64,000 bases of DNA from Gluconobacter kondonii (GCF_002723995.1 NZ_BEWP01000005.1:1-64000), one strand, 5' to 3'. Positions 1-8,836 are shown, counted from the first letter of the stretch. Numbers and translations are program-made. Notes: generated by a model not told the origin, from the letters alone.

Positions 1-4
1 GCCT

Positions 5-1198
5 TCAGGCCGGATCGTCGATCGGACGTTCATAAAGCCGATAGCGCTTGTACGGCTCAGGCACGATGCTTTCTGCCAGATTACGCATGTTGGAATCAGA
101 GGCCTGAATCCAGCCCAGCTCCACCCAGGAATAGGGCAGGGACTTCCGGCGGCGCATCAGTTCGGCAATCGCCAGAGACGGCAGAAGCGCCCCCAGAACG
201 GTGCCACGCAGACGCTGCGTCACACCGAGCAGAATGACTCGTGCCGAATGAAAGCGATGCGTCGTCAGCCGGGCCGCAAGCTTCACCCAACCCAGAGGCG
301 AAGGCGAACCACCCAGATCACCAGCAATGTCGTAAAGATTGGGAACCACCAGCGCCATGGCGACGGGTTCAGCATCCTGATCGATCTGGACGTAATGTTC
401 AGGACGAAGCACCGGACCAAGCTGCTTGATCATGGCCTTCATTTCGTAATCCTGAAGCGGTACGAAATTGAACTTGTCGCTCCAGGCATCATTGTAAAGC
501 TGACGCAGGATTTCGCCCTGCTCGGCAATCTGCTTCTTCGACAGACGCCTGATGGCAATGGAGCCGAGTCGGCCTTCACCAATTTTCAGATCGCCCGGAA
601 CCTTGAAACGCGATTCCGTCTGATCATCGAGATCGAGCTTATAGCTCAAAAGGTCTTCAACGGGCGTATAGCCCGCGTCTTCAACCAGTTTCCCCATCAG
701 GCGCGGATGCCAAGGCATGGCGACCATCAGGGGCTGGTCCTGCCCTTCGATCATCAGGCCGGATTCGCCATTGCCGCTCAGCGTCACCGGCCCGCGCATT
801 GTCTGCATGCCCTGAAGACGCAGCCAGTTCCGGGCCGTCTCCAGCAGTGCGCTGACGACACTGCCTTCAGGAACGGCATCCAGCGCCCCGAAACAGCCGA
901 TTTTCATGCCCCAGTGCTCAATGGCACGATGGTCCACGATTGCCGCAATGCGCCCCACAGCCGTGTTTCCACGCCATGCCAGAAAATAGCGGATGCTCGC
1001 ATGGCGAAAAATCGGCGCTTTTTTCGGGTTCAGCAGATCATCCTGTTCCATGTCGAAAGCCGGGACAAAACCCGCCATTCCGGCATAGATACGACGCGGA
1101 AGCGTCGTGAACAGTTTGAGATCAGCCCGCGTCGTCACTGGCCGAACCACAAGATCATCATGCGGCGCAGGGATGTCAGTCCTGTCGGGCAGTGTCAT
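5..1198 (-). CDS. GNAT-like uncharacterised protein
   Basis: This is a roughly 397-residue protein with an N-terminal stretch typical of acyl-CoA N-acyltransferase-fold proteins (VGRIAAIVDH near residue 85) and a second GNAT-like half further on. No substrate can be read from the sequence. The frame stays open to an ATG at 1264. I prefer the ATG at 1198 because the residues before it look like non-coding filler and an AGAGG lies upstream, although its spacing is long. An ATG at 1231 is also possible. It is transcribed divergently from the dehydrogenase gene at 1338. The stop lies five bases inside the window, so the gene is complete. The fold assignment is moderate and the function unknown. 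Confidence 0.6.
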   Translation of the reverse strand: MTLPDRTDIPAPHDDLVVRPVTTRADLKLFTTLPRRIYAGMAGFVPAFDMEQDDLLNPKKAPIFRHASIRYFLAWRGNTAVGRIAAIVDHRAIEHWGMKIGCFGALDAVPEGSVVSALLETARNWLRLQGMQTMRGPVTLSGNGESGLMIEGQDQPLMVAMPWHPRLMGKLVEDAGYTPVEDLLSYKLDLDDQTESRFKVPGDLKIGEGRLGSIAIRRLSKKQIAEQGEILRQLYNDAWSDKFNFVPLQDYEMKAMIKQLGPVLRPEHYVQIDQDAEPVAMALVVPNLYDIAGDLGGSPSPLGWVKLAARLTTHRFHSARVILLGVTQRLRGTVLGALLPSLAIAELMRRRKSLPYSWVELGWIQASDSNMRNLAESIVPEPYKRYRLYERPIDDPA

Positions 1199-1337
1199 AA
1201 TGGCAGGTGTACCTCTGATCGAAAAAAACATCCCGTCCAGCGGGCTGATGTGCCAGTACGGCACGGGGTCGCATCTTGTTGCATGGGAGGGCTATACCCT
1301 TCCAGCCCCGATCCGACCACGAATAAAGCGGTTTTCC

Positions 1338-2141
1338 ATGCCAGAGACTTCTGTTTCCTCTTCCAGCGCCCCGTTTCACGTCCTCATTACCGGAGGATCG
1401 AGCGGGATCGGCGCCGCTCTGGCGCTCCACTACGCCCGTCCGGGAACACATCTGACGCTTTGGGGCCGCAATCCCAAACGCCTTGCAGACATTGCCGCAC
1501 AGGTCGTCCGTAAAGGCGCCTCGGCAGACATTCTGTCCCTCGATCTGTGCCGCACGGACGACGCTCTGGATGCTCTGCGAAAAACAGACGACGCGCGAAA
1601 AATCGATATTCTGATTCTGGGGGCGGGACTGGGCGATATCCGTCCCGAAGGCGCCCTGACGGAAACAGCCGAACAGGTCCGCGACATCTCTCTTGTCAAC
1701 TTCACAACCCCTGCGACCCTTGCCACCGAAATGGCCTCACGTATGGCTGTCCGAAAAGAAGGCCGGATCGCACTGGTAGGGTCCGTCGCGGCGTTCCACG
1801 ATCTTCCGGTTGCAACAGCCTATAGCGGCTCAAAAGCCGGTCTGGCACGCTTCAGCACGGCCCTGCATGCCGCCATGACTCCGCATCATGTTTCTGTCAC
1901 CCTGATTTCTCCGGGTTACGTCGACACACCGATGAGCCAACGGCTCGAAGGAGCACGACCTTTCCTCGTCTCCTCAAAACGCGCTGCCCGCATGATCGCA
2001 CGCGCCATCGGGCAGGGCAGGGCGCACCTGCTTTTCCCTTGGCCTTTCGCCATAGCCCGGGTTCTTGAAATGATCATGCCACGCGCCATCGTTCACCGAC
2101 TGCTACGAACCGCAGAAGTCCGACAGCGGCCCGCTCGCTGA
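1338..2141 (+). CDS. short-chain dehydrogenase/reductase (SDR)
   Basis: This is a classical SDR oxidoreductase of 267 residues. The NAD(P)-binding TGGSSGIG motif is at residues 18-25, the catalytic Ser is about 149 in GSVAAF, and the catalytic Tyr162 and Lys166 are in YSGSK. A GYVDTPMS segment follows, as expected for the substrate loop. An Arg just after the first strand (WGRNPKR) suggests NADPH preference, which is an inference. The frame is open upstream to 1107, but the ATG at 1338 puts the Rossmann motif at the normal distance from the N terminus. The C terminus is basic and slightly longer than a minimal SDR. The substrate is not predictable. Confidence 0.85.
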   Translation: MPETSVSSSSAPFHVLITGGSSGIGAALALHYARPGTHLTLWGRNPKRLADIAAQVVRKGASADILSLDLCRTDDALDALRKTDDARKIDILILGAGLGDIRPEGALTETAEQVRDISLVNFTTPATLATEMASRMAVRKEGRIALVGSVAAFHDLPVATAYSGSKAGLARFSTALHAAMTPHHVSVTLISPGYVDTPMSQRLEGARPFLVSSKRAARMIARAIGQGRAHLLFPWPFAIARVLEMIMPRAIVHRLLRTAEVRQRPAR

Positions 2142-2252
2142 ATTACGACTTCCATCACATCCGGAACTTGACGCGGAGGAACCGGTAGGCAACTGCTGCA
2201 CACAGAAAAAGCGCGGGCCGCCGGCCAGCATCGCCAGAGGACTTGAGGTGCC

Positions 2253-3221
2253 ATGAGGGAAATCGTCGCCGTCGATATCGGTGGAACGCACGCACGTTTT
2301 GCAATCGCGACCATCGAGGATGGCAAGGTCATCACACTGGGTGAGGCCACGACACTGAAATGTGCGGAACATGGCAGTCTGGCGCTGGCCTGGGAAACAT
2401 TCGGCCGCTCCCTGAATCGTGACCTGCCGCGCGAAGCCGGTATTGCGGTCGCCTGTCCGGTCAGTGGAGAAATCCTCAAACTGACCAACAATCCGTGGAT
2501 CATCCAGCCCAGCCAACTCGCCGCGCGCCTGCATCTCGATAATTTCGTGCTGGTCAATGATTTTGGAGCTGTGGCCCATGCCGTAGCACAGGTCGATTCA
2601 TCCTATATGAAACATCTGTGTGGGCCAGATATCGACCTTCCCACCGAAGGTGCCATCACGATTGTAGGGCCGGGAACCGGACTGGGTGCTGCGTGCCTCC
2701 TTCGTCGCAACGACCGGTATTTCGTGATGGAAACCGAGGGTGGTCATCTGGACTATCCTCCCCTCGACGAACTGGAAGACAAAATTCTTAAAGCCCTGCG
2801 TCTGCGCTTTCGCCGCGTTTCCGCAGAGCGGATTGTCTCTGGTCCGGGACTAACCAATCTTTATGAAGTCATTGCGGAAATACAGGGCTGGCCCATTACC
2901 CTGCGTGACAACCGCACCCTGTGGCAGAACGCCCTCGACGGCTCGGACACCGTGGCCGTTGCCGCACTGGAACGCTTCTGCCTGAGCTTGGGCGCAGTCT
3001 CCGGCGATCTGGCACTCGCGCACGGAGCACGAGGCGTCGTGATTGGTGGTGGACTGGGCCTGCGACTTGCAGACAGCCTCGGCCATTCCGGATTTGCCGA
3101 ACGCTTCGTCGCAAAAGGGCGTTTCGAGACAATGATGACCGAGATGCCGGTCAAGATCATCACCCACCCACAACCCGGCCTGTTCGGAGCCGCCGCCGCA
3201 TATGCGGAAGCCCATCCGTAA
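2253..3221 (+). CDS. glk: glucokinase
   Basis: This is an ATP-dependent glucokinase of the proteobacterial Glk family (322 residues, normal length), phosphorylating cytoplasmic glucose to glucose 6-phosphate. The phosphate-binding DIGGTHAR is at residues 8-15, the probable catalytic Asp103 is in VNDFGA, a second phosphate loop is GPGTGLGAA, and the glucose-contacting ETEGGHLD follows. A GAGGTGCC Shine-Dalgarno-like stretch directly precedes the ATG. In acetic acid bacteria most glucose is oxidised in the periplasm, so this enzyme would feed the smaller intracellular pentose-phosphate flux (family and group knowledge). A 12-bp inverted repeat follows the stop codon. Confidence 0.92.
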   Translation: MREIVAVDIGGTHARFAIATIEDGKVITLGEATTLKCAEHGSLALAWETFGRSLNRDLPREAGIAVACPVSGEILKLTNNPWIIQPSQLAARLHLDNFVLVNDFGAVAHAVAQVDSSYMKHLCGPDIDLPTEGAITIVGPGTGLGAACLLRRNDRYFVMETEGGHLDYPPLDELEDKILKALRLRFRRVSAERIVSGPGLTNLYEVIAEIQGWPITLRDNRTLWQNALDGSDTVAVAALERFCLSLGAVSGDLALAHGARGVVIGGGLGLRLADSLGHSGFAERFVAKGRFETMMTEMPVKIITHPQPGLFGAAAAYAEAHP

Positions 3222-3232
3222 CACGGCAATAT

Positions 3233-3267
3233 CTTGGATTTCCGAAGACGACCTCCGGAAATCCAAG
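3233..3267. repeat. 12-bp perfect inverted repeat after glk
   Basis: CTTGGATTTCCG at 3233-3244 is the exact reverse complement of CGGAAATCCAAG at 3256-3267, with an 11-nt loop. It starts 12 bases after the glk stop. There is no following T-run, so it is not a canonical intrinsic terminator on either strand. It could be a 3'-end stabilising hairpin or a protein site. Confidence 0.7.
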
Positions 3268-3281
3268 CACTGACATCAAAG

Positions 3282-3306
3282 AAAAAAACGCCTTATTTTT
3301 GGCGTT
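3282..3306 (-). terminator. intrinsic terminator of the tailspike-like gene
   Basis: On the minus strand the arms AACGCC and GGCGTT (3301-3306 and 3287-3292) flank an 8-nt A-rich loop and run directly into seven T residues. The hairpin abuts the stop codon of the gene ending at 3308. Confidence 0.8.
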
Positions 3307-3307
3307 C

Positions 3308-6154
3308 TCAATACAGATTGGCGGTTACAGCGCCGATATAGAACGTACATTTCGGAAGGGATTCCGTATCCAGAATCAACGCGACATGCGTGGCAAACGC
3401 AGGCGCACCGGCCCCTATCGTGTCTGTTTCCAATTCACCGGGAGTTCCCGGATTTCCCAGATATCCCGGTGATGTCCCATGAGAGAGCCATTTGGTATAA
3501 CCGGCTTTTGGAACGTGGATATCGTCCTCACCACAGAACAGATTGGCCCCGCCAAAAGTAGCTCTTCCGAACTGGTCCGACCCGATCACCTGCACAAAGA
3601 ATGTTCGGAAATATAGAACCGCCAGATCCGCATCATCTGTGGGCATGACGTCATTGGTTGAGACGGCTCCCGTCGACAGGTCATAAGGAAACAGGACATT
3701 GAGCGCGATGTTCCCAGACTGGTATTTCTCAATCGGGACGCAAATGACAATTCTGTCGTTCCGGCTCTGCCCCTGCGTCTGAACCTTCAGAGACGCCGGA
3801 TAGCCATTAAACATATAGTCCGTCGAAAGTGCGGCGCTGGCCCCTTGGGACGTCCATTGGTCAATCCCCGCAACATCCTCCGAATAAAGACCGCCCGTCA
3901 GTCCGACGCCTCCATTCAGCGTCAGAACGCTTTTTGATTGCGGAATGAAAAACCCGGCCAGACCCAGCGGATCGGAAGTCCAGTTATTGTATGTCCCGAC
4001 ATTGGCGTTGCCGGTGTTGACCGAACTCCTGATCTTAAGCTGACCCGGCCCACGCAAAGCCCTGCCATCCGCACAGGTCAGATTGTAAAGCTGCGTCTCG
4101 TGGAAAATCATCTGAGACATATTAGTTTCGAGAAAGACCGGTGGGCCGGGGAAGTTTGCGTGATTGCCCGCCCCGAGGAACATGCCGCCGTGGCAGATGA
4201 TCGCACCGCTGCCTTTGCAGTGATAAAGCGGTTTGTCATACGCAGACGGCCCCATCATCTCCATGTGGCAGCCATGGGTCTCGATGCGTCCGGCATTATT
4301 GATGATGCACTGGTCCGAGTAATCCAGCGACGTGCCATAGAAGGTAAATTCACCGCCACCTGGATTATTGATGATGCAGGCGGAATTTCCCAGACTTCCG
4401 CCATACCATCTGTAATTCTCACCGGCGTTGATGCTGCCCTGAAGAAATTGAACACAAACCCCACAATCACCGACGGAAAAATCCCAATATTCTGACAGAT
4501 ACGCACCGCTGCCGTAGTTTATGCCAACGCCAAATGAATTGACGCTGCCTGTCTGAAAACTCTGAACGGTCCCGTCTATGTTTTCATAGGAATTGTACCA
4601 GATGCCGATGAGACCTGAATCTCTTCCCGGTCCGTTGATGGAAAAACCCTTGGTCAGCAACCCCAGAGGGTAATGCTCTGTCGCACCATCTCTCGTGGAT
4701 AATACCGCCGCATTCCGGTTCAGCTTCGTCACCGAGAACCGGGTGAATGTGGCGTTTACATACCCGGACACGGACACGACCACGAACTGCGTACTGTCTT
4801 CGGGCACATACAGAGGCACGGAAATCGAACCTGTCACCGGAACATCTGACAGATTGGACAGGGTGACGCTCGGACCCTGCATGACCCAGCTGGACTGCCC
4901 CGATCCGGGACTACCGCTGTTGACGCCCAGACCGATGCTGCCCGGCTGGCTGTTCAGCATGGCATACGACCCGCCGAGTGTGCAGGAATACTCGATCTCG
5001 AACGTATATGCGCCCTTGGGAAGCGTCAGCTTCTGCCCGAACTGGTTCCAGTGCCCGGTTGCCGTGGACATGCTGTTGTTGTCAGAGGCAGCAATCGTCG
5101 CAGTGGTGTTGGACAGGGTGTAGGTGCCGGTGCGACCTGTGCCCGTGCCGAAGCCCGTGATCGTGGTTTGCGTACCGAGTTTCCACTGCGAATCATACAG
5201 AGGGTCCCCGACCTTGATGTCAGGGTTTCCCGTCATGGCCGTCACGGTCAGAACGCCGCCCGACACAGACCCCGTGATCTGGGTTGCATTCGCCGGATCA
5301 GTATAGACCGCCATACCCTTCTCGAAGACGACATCCGTGATCTGGGCGGGAGAATAGATTGACGCATTGACGAACGCACCGCTGGCATTGCCGGTCGCAA
5401 ACGTGGGGTCGTCAATATACTCCATAACCGTGTTCACGGCCTTTAGCGCCGTAAAATCCAGTATGGAGTTCGTGAAATCCCCGAACGACGTCCCCGAAAT
5501 CCAGATCAGAGGATTGTCGTCCAGCGCGACCGCATCATTACACATGATGTAATGCAGCGCAGGCGAACTGATGCCCTGGCCGGAATTGCAGACGGTCTGG
5601 ATGGCGACAAAATCGAACTCCTGATCCAGACTATAGGCAATCGGAAAGACCGCCTGAGCCTCGGCCAGCGTCGAAAAATAGCCGGACAGTTTGTGACTGT
5701 TCCCGTCACCAACGGCGCCAAACCATTGCGGATTGAGGCCACCCTGATAGACGCGCCGATACGTGGTCCCGCCAGCCGTCACGATAATGGTGCCGAAATC
5801 TGACACACCAGCTTCCGAAGAGCGGACGAAGAGACCTGCCGCGCCACGCCTTAGATCCGTACCGTCCCAGGACGTCAGCATGACCGCAGCCGGCGATGTC
5901 GTGAGCGCCAGAAACTCTGCGATCGAAGCCACACTGGCGCGGATGCTGGAAGCCAGCACATCCGCAACACTAGCCCCATCGAGCGTGCTGGCCGCATCGA
6001 TGGTGCCGGACTGGATCGACTGCCGGATCGACTGGCCCCCGTCTGCATCCACTTTGTTGCCAAGAGCTGCGGCGACCTGCGTCGACTTGACCAGATCGGC
6101 CAGAACCCCCGTGTCGACCACAGATTTCCAGGGAGGCGTGAAATTCTGAACCAT
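3308..6154 (-). CDS. phage tailspike/tail-fibre-like beta-helix protein
   Basis: This is a large protein of about 948 residues, rich in Gly, Ser, Thr and Asn with few charged residues. WFGAVGDG at residues 144-151 is the usual opening of a pectin-lyase-type parallel beta-helix in phage tailspikes and related glycan-binding proteins. Roughly residues 480-680 show the irregular short-strand pattern expected of such a helix. The first 140 residues would be the particle-binding head domain by analogy. The ATG at 6154 has AGGA seven bases upstream. The frame continues open to 6283 through a hydrophobic extension, which I consider less likely. No capsid, terminase, tail-tube or lysis gene is nearby, so this is an orphan. 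The enzymatic activity and receptor are unknown. Confidence 0.65.
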   Translation of the reverse strand: MVQNFTPPWKSVVDTGVLADLVKSTQVAAALGNKVDADGGQSIRQSIQSGTIDAASTLDGASVADVLASSIRASVASIAEFLALTTSPAAVMLTSWDGTDLRRGAAGLFVRSSEAGVSDFGTIIVTAGGTTYRRVYQGGLNPQWFGAVGDGNSHKLSGYFSTLAEAQAVFPIAYSLDQEFDFVAIQTVCNSGQGISSPALHYIMCNDAVALDDNPLIWISGTSFGDFTNSILDFTALKAVNTVMEYIDDPTFATGNASGAFVNASIYSPAQITDVVFEKGMAVYTDPANATQITGSVSGGVLTVTAMTGNPDIKVGDPLYDSQWKLGTQTTITGFGTGTGRTGTYTLSNTTATIAASDNNSMSTATGHWNQFGQKLTLPKGAYTFEIEYSCTLGGSYAMLNSQPGSIGLGVNSGSPGSGQSSWVMQGPSVTLSNLSDVPVTGSISVPLYVPEDSTQFVVVSVSGYVNATFTRFSVTKLNRNAAVLSTRDGATEHYPLGLLTKGFSINGPGRDSGLIGIWYNSYENIDGTVQSFQTGSVNSFGVGINYGSGAYLSEYWDFSVGDCGVCVQFLQGSINAGENYRWYGGSLGNSACIINNPGGGEFTFYGTSLDYSDQCIINNAGRIETHGCHMEMMGPSAYDKPLYHCKGSGAIICHGGMFLGAGNHANFPGPPVFLETNMSQMIFHETQLYNLTCADGRALRGPGQLKIRSSVNTGNANVGTYNNWTSDPLGLAGFFIPQSKSVLTLNGGVGLTGGLYSEDVAGIDQWTSQGASAALSTDYMFNGYPASLKVQTQGQSRNDRIVICVPIEKYQSGNIALNVLFPYDLSTGAVSTNDVMPTDDADLAVLYFRTFFVQVIGSDQFGRATFGGANLFCGEDDIHVPKAGYTKWLSHGTSPGYLGNPGTPGELETDTIGAGAPAFATHVALILDTESLPKCTFYIGAVTANLY

Positions 6155-6296
6155 CAGACAATCCTGTTCTTTAGTGTCAGGGGGAGCAATGAGACCGAGA
6201 ACGAGCGCGCGCTGGACGTTTGAGAGCGTCACCCTGACCACGCAAGACAGCGCCGTGGCCAGCACGATGCCGGTTTCATGCATGGGGATTTTTCAT

Positions 6297-6322
6297 AAAA
6301 AAAAGCCGCCCGGGTGGGCGGC
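6297..6322 (-). terminator. strong intrinsic terminator upstream of the tailspike-like gene
   Basis: On the minus strand GCCGCCC (6316-6322) and GGGCGGC (6305-6311) form a 7-bp G+C stem with a 4-nt loop, followed by eight T residues. It would end leftward transcription coming from tRNA-Cys and the AT-rich region before the tailspike-like gene. Confidence 0.85.
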
Positions 6323-6436
6323 TTCAGCAAGAAAGCTTAGGAAGATAAGGCTTATACCTTGGTCCAAGCAGAAATTATTCAAATTGATTTTTATATATTA
6401 TGGGCACCACCAGAGTATATTCCCTAGATGTTTATA

Positions 6437-6455
6437 GAATGAAAATTTCATTCTC
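6437..6455. promoter_or_regulatory. 19-bp palindrome, possible operator
   Basis: AGAATGAAA and TTTCATTCT are exact inverted 9-mers around a single central base (6446). The symmetry and length fit a dimeric repressor site. No regulator gene is adjacent, so the binding protein is unknown. Confidence 0.45.
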
Positions 6456-6484
6456 ATTATGCCTATATCGTACATTATCTACAG

Positions 6485-6503
6485 TATTGCGTTGAACGCA
6501 ATA
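6485..6503. promoter_or_regulatory. second 19-bp palindrome, possible operator
   Basis: TATTGCGTT and AACGCAATA are exact inverted 9-mers around one central base (6494). It has the same 9-1-9 design as the palindrome centred at 6446, with centres 48 bp apart, but a different sequence. Confidence 0.45.
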
Positions 6504-6591
6504 GATTTTTTAATTTGATGCCACAGCAACAAATCCACGGTTTTGAAAAACCGATCGGAGAGTGATTAATTTTTGGGGTTAAAATTGTCTC

Positions 6592-6665
6592 TGGAGGTCC
6601 GGGCGGGAATCGAACCCACATACGCGGATTTGCAGTCCGCTACATCACCATTCTGCCACCGGACC
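6592..6665 (-). tRNA. tRNA-Cys (GCA)
   Basis: The cloverleaf closes with a 7-bp acceptor stem GGTCCGG/CCGGACC, a T arm containing GGTTCGATT, and an anticodon loop CTGCAAA giving anticodon GCA. The discriminator is U, the identity base of tRNA-Cys, and the 3' CCA is encoded. The 3' end points toward the orphan tailspike-like gene, which is the usual side for element integration. Confidence 0.95.
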
Positions 6666-6682
6666 TCGATGGAGACAAGCGC

Positions 6683-6711
6683 TATATCTCTCTTAGCGCC
6701 TGAAGGGTCAA
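6683..6711 (-). promoter_or_regulatory. promoter of tRNA-Cys
   Basis: Read on the minus strand there is a TTGACC -35 (6706-6711), a 17-bp spacer and a GATATA -10 (6683-6688), placing the start a few bases before the tRNA 5' end at 6665. Confidence 0.65.
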
Positions 6712-6821
6712 GACAGATAATTGATCTTCAGAAGGATTTTTCTTCTTCTCTCGAACAGGCTATTAAGAACTGATTCACATAACACTGTGATATAGTGCAG
6801 ACTTCAAGAGCAGGAAATCTC

Positions 6822-8279
6822 ATGACTTCAGGGTGCAATGGCGCGACAAAACTGACGACTCCCCTTGGGTTGGGTCTGCTGTCGCTTCTCCTGAGCGGAA
6901 CTGCTCTTGCCCAAAAATACGATGGTAGCGGTTCGCCGAATTTCATTCCGCACACGCTGCAAGAAGCCCTCTCAACAGCTTATCTGACCAATCCGACGCT
7001 GCGGGAAGAGCGGGCCCATCTGCGGGCAACGGACGAACAGGTTCCTACTGCACTGGCAGGCTGGCGCCCGACCGTTCAGACGGGCATGAATCTGACGTAT
7101 TATGATGGAAGTACAAATTACGCTTCCAGCGGCGGCTATCTCGGCAGTTCCCGACGTTATCAGACACCCGGATATACGGGCAGCGTCACCATTACCCAGC
7201 CACTCTATCAGGGCGGAAAAACCGTTGCTGGTGTTCACGCCGCAACGAACCAGATCATGGCAGAACGCGCCCATCTGATCCAGACTGAACAGGACGTCTT
7301 TAGCAACGTTGTCAATGCCTATGTCGGCATTATCGAAGACGAACAGCTATTACAGATCGCGATTAACAACGAACATGTCCTGCAACAGCAGGTTGAGGCA
7401 ACTCAGGAACGTTTTCACGTTGGCGAAATCACCCGGACCGACGTCGCACAGGCACAAGCTGCACTCGCAAGCGCTACTGCCGAAAGGCAACAAGCCGAAG
7501 GAACCCTACAGAGCGCTCAGGCGACCTATCTTCAAGTCGTCGGAATCGCGGCATATCCCAATCTGGAGCCGCCTCAACCGCTGAATCTTCCCGTGCATAG
7601 TGAACAGGAAGCAGTTGCTGTCGCAGTACAGAACAATCCTCAAGTCGTAAACGCGCTCTTTGCTGAGGCTCAGCGCAAAGATAATGTTTCTGTTCAGATT
7701 TCGCAGATCATGCCCAAGGTCTCTGCAAGCCTCAACTACCAGCACGCCGTCAATCAAGGGTACGGTAACTCCCTTCAGGATAATAAATTCGGTGAAATCG
7801 AATTTTCCATTCCTCTTTATCAAGGAGGGTCGGAATACGCTGCAATCCGGGGAGCCCGCCAGGACGCGCAGGCTGCTCATCGGGAAGTCGACGTACAGCG
7901 CAGAACAGCCCTGCAAAAAGCTGCCTCAAGCTGGCAGCAAATGGTGGCCTACAAACAATCCATTTCCAGTGATCGCATGGCCATTTCCGCAAATGTGATT
8001 GCACTCGATGGCGTGGAGCGTCAGGCCCTTGTCGGAACAAGCACCACTCTCGCCGTTCTCCAGCAGCAGCAAACTCTACTGCAATCCCAGAGAACACTTG
8101 TTCAGCACCTTTCAAACCTTGTCACATCTTCTTATGCAGTTGCCGCCTCAATCGGACGACTGACCGCGGTAGACCTCAAGCTGGGTGTCCCGCTTTATAA
8201 TGAAAAAGCTTATTATAACGCGGTCAAGAACAAGCTCTGGGGCATGAACGACTACGCGATCAATCAGCCAGGCCGATAA
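6822..8279 (+). CDS. TolC-family outer membrane efflux protein
   Basis: This is an outer-membrane channel of the TolC/OEP family, about 485 residues, which would trimerise and pair with an inner-membrane exporter. A signal peptide covers about residues 1-31 and ends in GTALA. The mature part opens with the conserved LQEALSTAYLTNPTL and contains two OEP repeats, each with long helical stretches rich in Gln and Ala. The repeat signatures ITQPLYQGG and FSIPLYQGGSEYAAIR mark the strand entrances. I chose the ATG at 6822 because AGGA lies seven bases upstream; a GTG at 6795 is in frame. No adaptor or pump gene is adjacent. The gene is followed by the PopZ-like gene and valS. Confidence 0.88.
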   Translation: MTSGCNGATKLTTPLGLGLLSLLLSGTALAQKYDGSGSPNFIPHTLQEALSTAYLTNPTLREERAHLRATDEQVPTALAGWRPTVQTGMNLTYYDGSTNYASSGGYLGSSRRYQTPGYTGSVTITQPLYQGGKTVAGVHAATNQIMAERAHLIQTEQDVFSNVVNAYVGIIEDEQLLQIAINNEHVLQQQVEATQERFHVGEITRTDVAQAQAALASATAERQQAEGTLQSAQATYLQVVGIAAYPNLEPPQPLNLPVHSEQEAVAVAVQNNPQVVNALFAEAQRKDNVSVQISQIMPKVSASLNYQHAVNQGYGNSLQDNKFGEIEFSIPLYQGGSEYAAIRGARQDAQAAHREVDVQRRTALQKAASSWQQMVAYKQSISSDRMAISANVIALDGVERQALVGTSTTLAVLQQQQTLLQSQRTLVQHLSNLVTSSYAVAASIGRLTAVDLKLGVPLYNEKAYYNAVKNKLWGMNDYAINQPGR

Positions 8280-8308
8280 TTTTTAAACAAACGGAATATT
8301 CGAAATCT

Positions 8309-8836
8309 ATGACCTCTTCTGATTTGAACCAGCCTGAACAACACGATGACGAAGCCATGACGGACGTTTTAAGCTCCATTAGGCGCATTCTTCATGACGA
8401 TCCTGCTTCGGCCGGGACAACCGAGGAGAGACAAGGCATGGCACACCACGAAGAAGAACTGACACTCGACAGTTCCATGATGGTGACGCCGCCAACGCCC
8501 TCTGTAACGACCAGTCCCACTTCGACAGCCACCCCGGCAACAACCGACATGACAACGACACCTCACATAGAAACCGTGCAGAGCCGGAATGATCTGATGA
8601 ACGCCCAGACAGTTGCAGCGGCAGAGCGCTCTCTCGATGAACTGCATGCCGCATTCAGTGGCACGACTCCCTTTGCGCCGGATACTGTCATCAGTCGCGG
8701 GAGCGGCCTGACAATCGAAGATATGGTTCGTAGCGAAGTGCGTAGCATGGTCCGGACATGGCTGGACGCGCACCTGCCATCACTGGTTGAAATTCTTGTC
8801 CGTGCAGAAATTGCCCGTCTGCGTCCACGGGAGTAA
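8309..8836 (+). CDS. DUF2497 / PopZ-like polar organising protein
   Basis: This is a 175-residue acidic protein. The N-terminal helix (TDVLSSIRRILHDD, near residue 20), a central Thr/Pro/Ser-rich disordered linker (about 50-100) and a C-terminal helical block (IEDMVRSEVRSMVRTWLDAHLPSLVEILVR in part) match the PopZ architecture. PopZ self-assembles at the cell pole and anchors the chromosome origin in Caulobacter and relatives (family knowledge). The position directly upstream of valS is the conserved alphaproteobacterial one and supports the call. The linker is short, as in many non-Caulobacter homologues. Whether it is polar here is not known. Confidence 0.8.
   Translation: MTSSDLNQPEQHDDEAMTDVLSSIRRILHDDPASAGTTEERQGMAHHEEELTLDSSMMVTPPTPSVTTSPTSTATPATTDMTTTPHIETVQSRNDLMNAQTVAAAERSLDELHAAFSGTTPFAPDTVISRGSGLTIEDMVRSEVRSMVRTWLDAHLPSLVEILVRAEIARLRPRE

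Larger units (their letters stand above)
6323..6591. other. AT-rich intergenic region with palindromes
   Basis: This is about 270 bases of markedly AT-rich DNA between tRNA-Cys and the terminator at 6297-6322. It holds two perfect 19-bp palindromes of 9-1-9 form, listed separately. It also has a smaller CGGTTTT/AAAACCG inverted repeat at 6538-6553 overlapping a CCGATCGG palindrome at 6551-6558. No convincing gene lies here; the best small frame is 27 codons (6375-6458, minus). The base composition is unlike the flanking genes and suggests acquired DNA. Confidence 0.6.

Noticed and set aside
248-1513. A 421-codon plus-strand frame antisense to the GNAT-like gene and running into the SDR gene
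   Set aside because: The composition is that of an antisense shadow, and it overlaps two better supported genes.
6375-6458. A 27-codon minus-strand frame in the AT-rich region before a strong terminator, considered as a leader peptide
   Set aside because: It has only a weak AGG upstream and no run of regulatory codons. A tandem Trp reading in another frame is blocked by a stop codon, so an attenuator is not supported.
3222-6665. attL/attR direct repeats of the tRNA-Cys 3' end flanking the tailspike-like gene
   Set aside because: Only a 7-base GGAGGTC-like match occurs near glk, which is not above chance.
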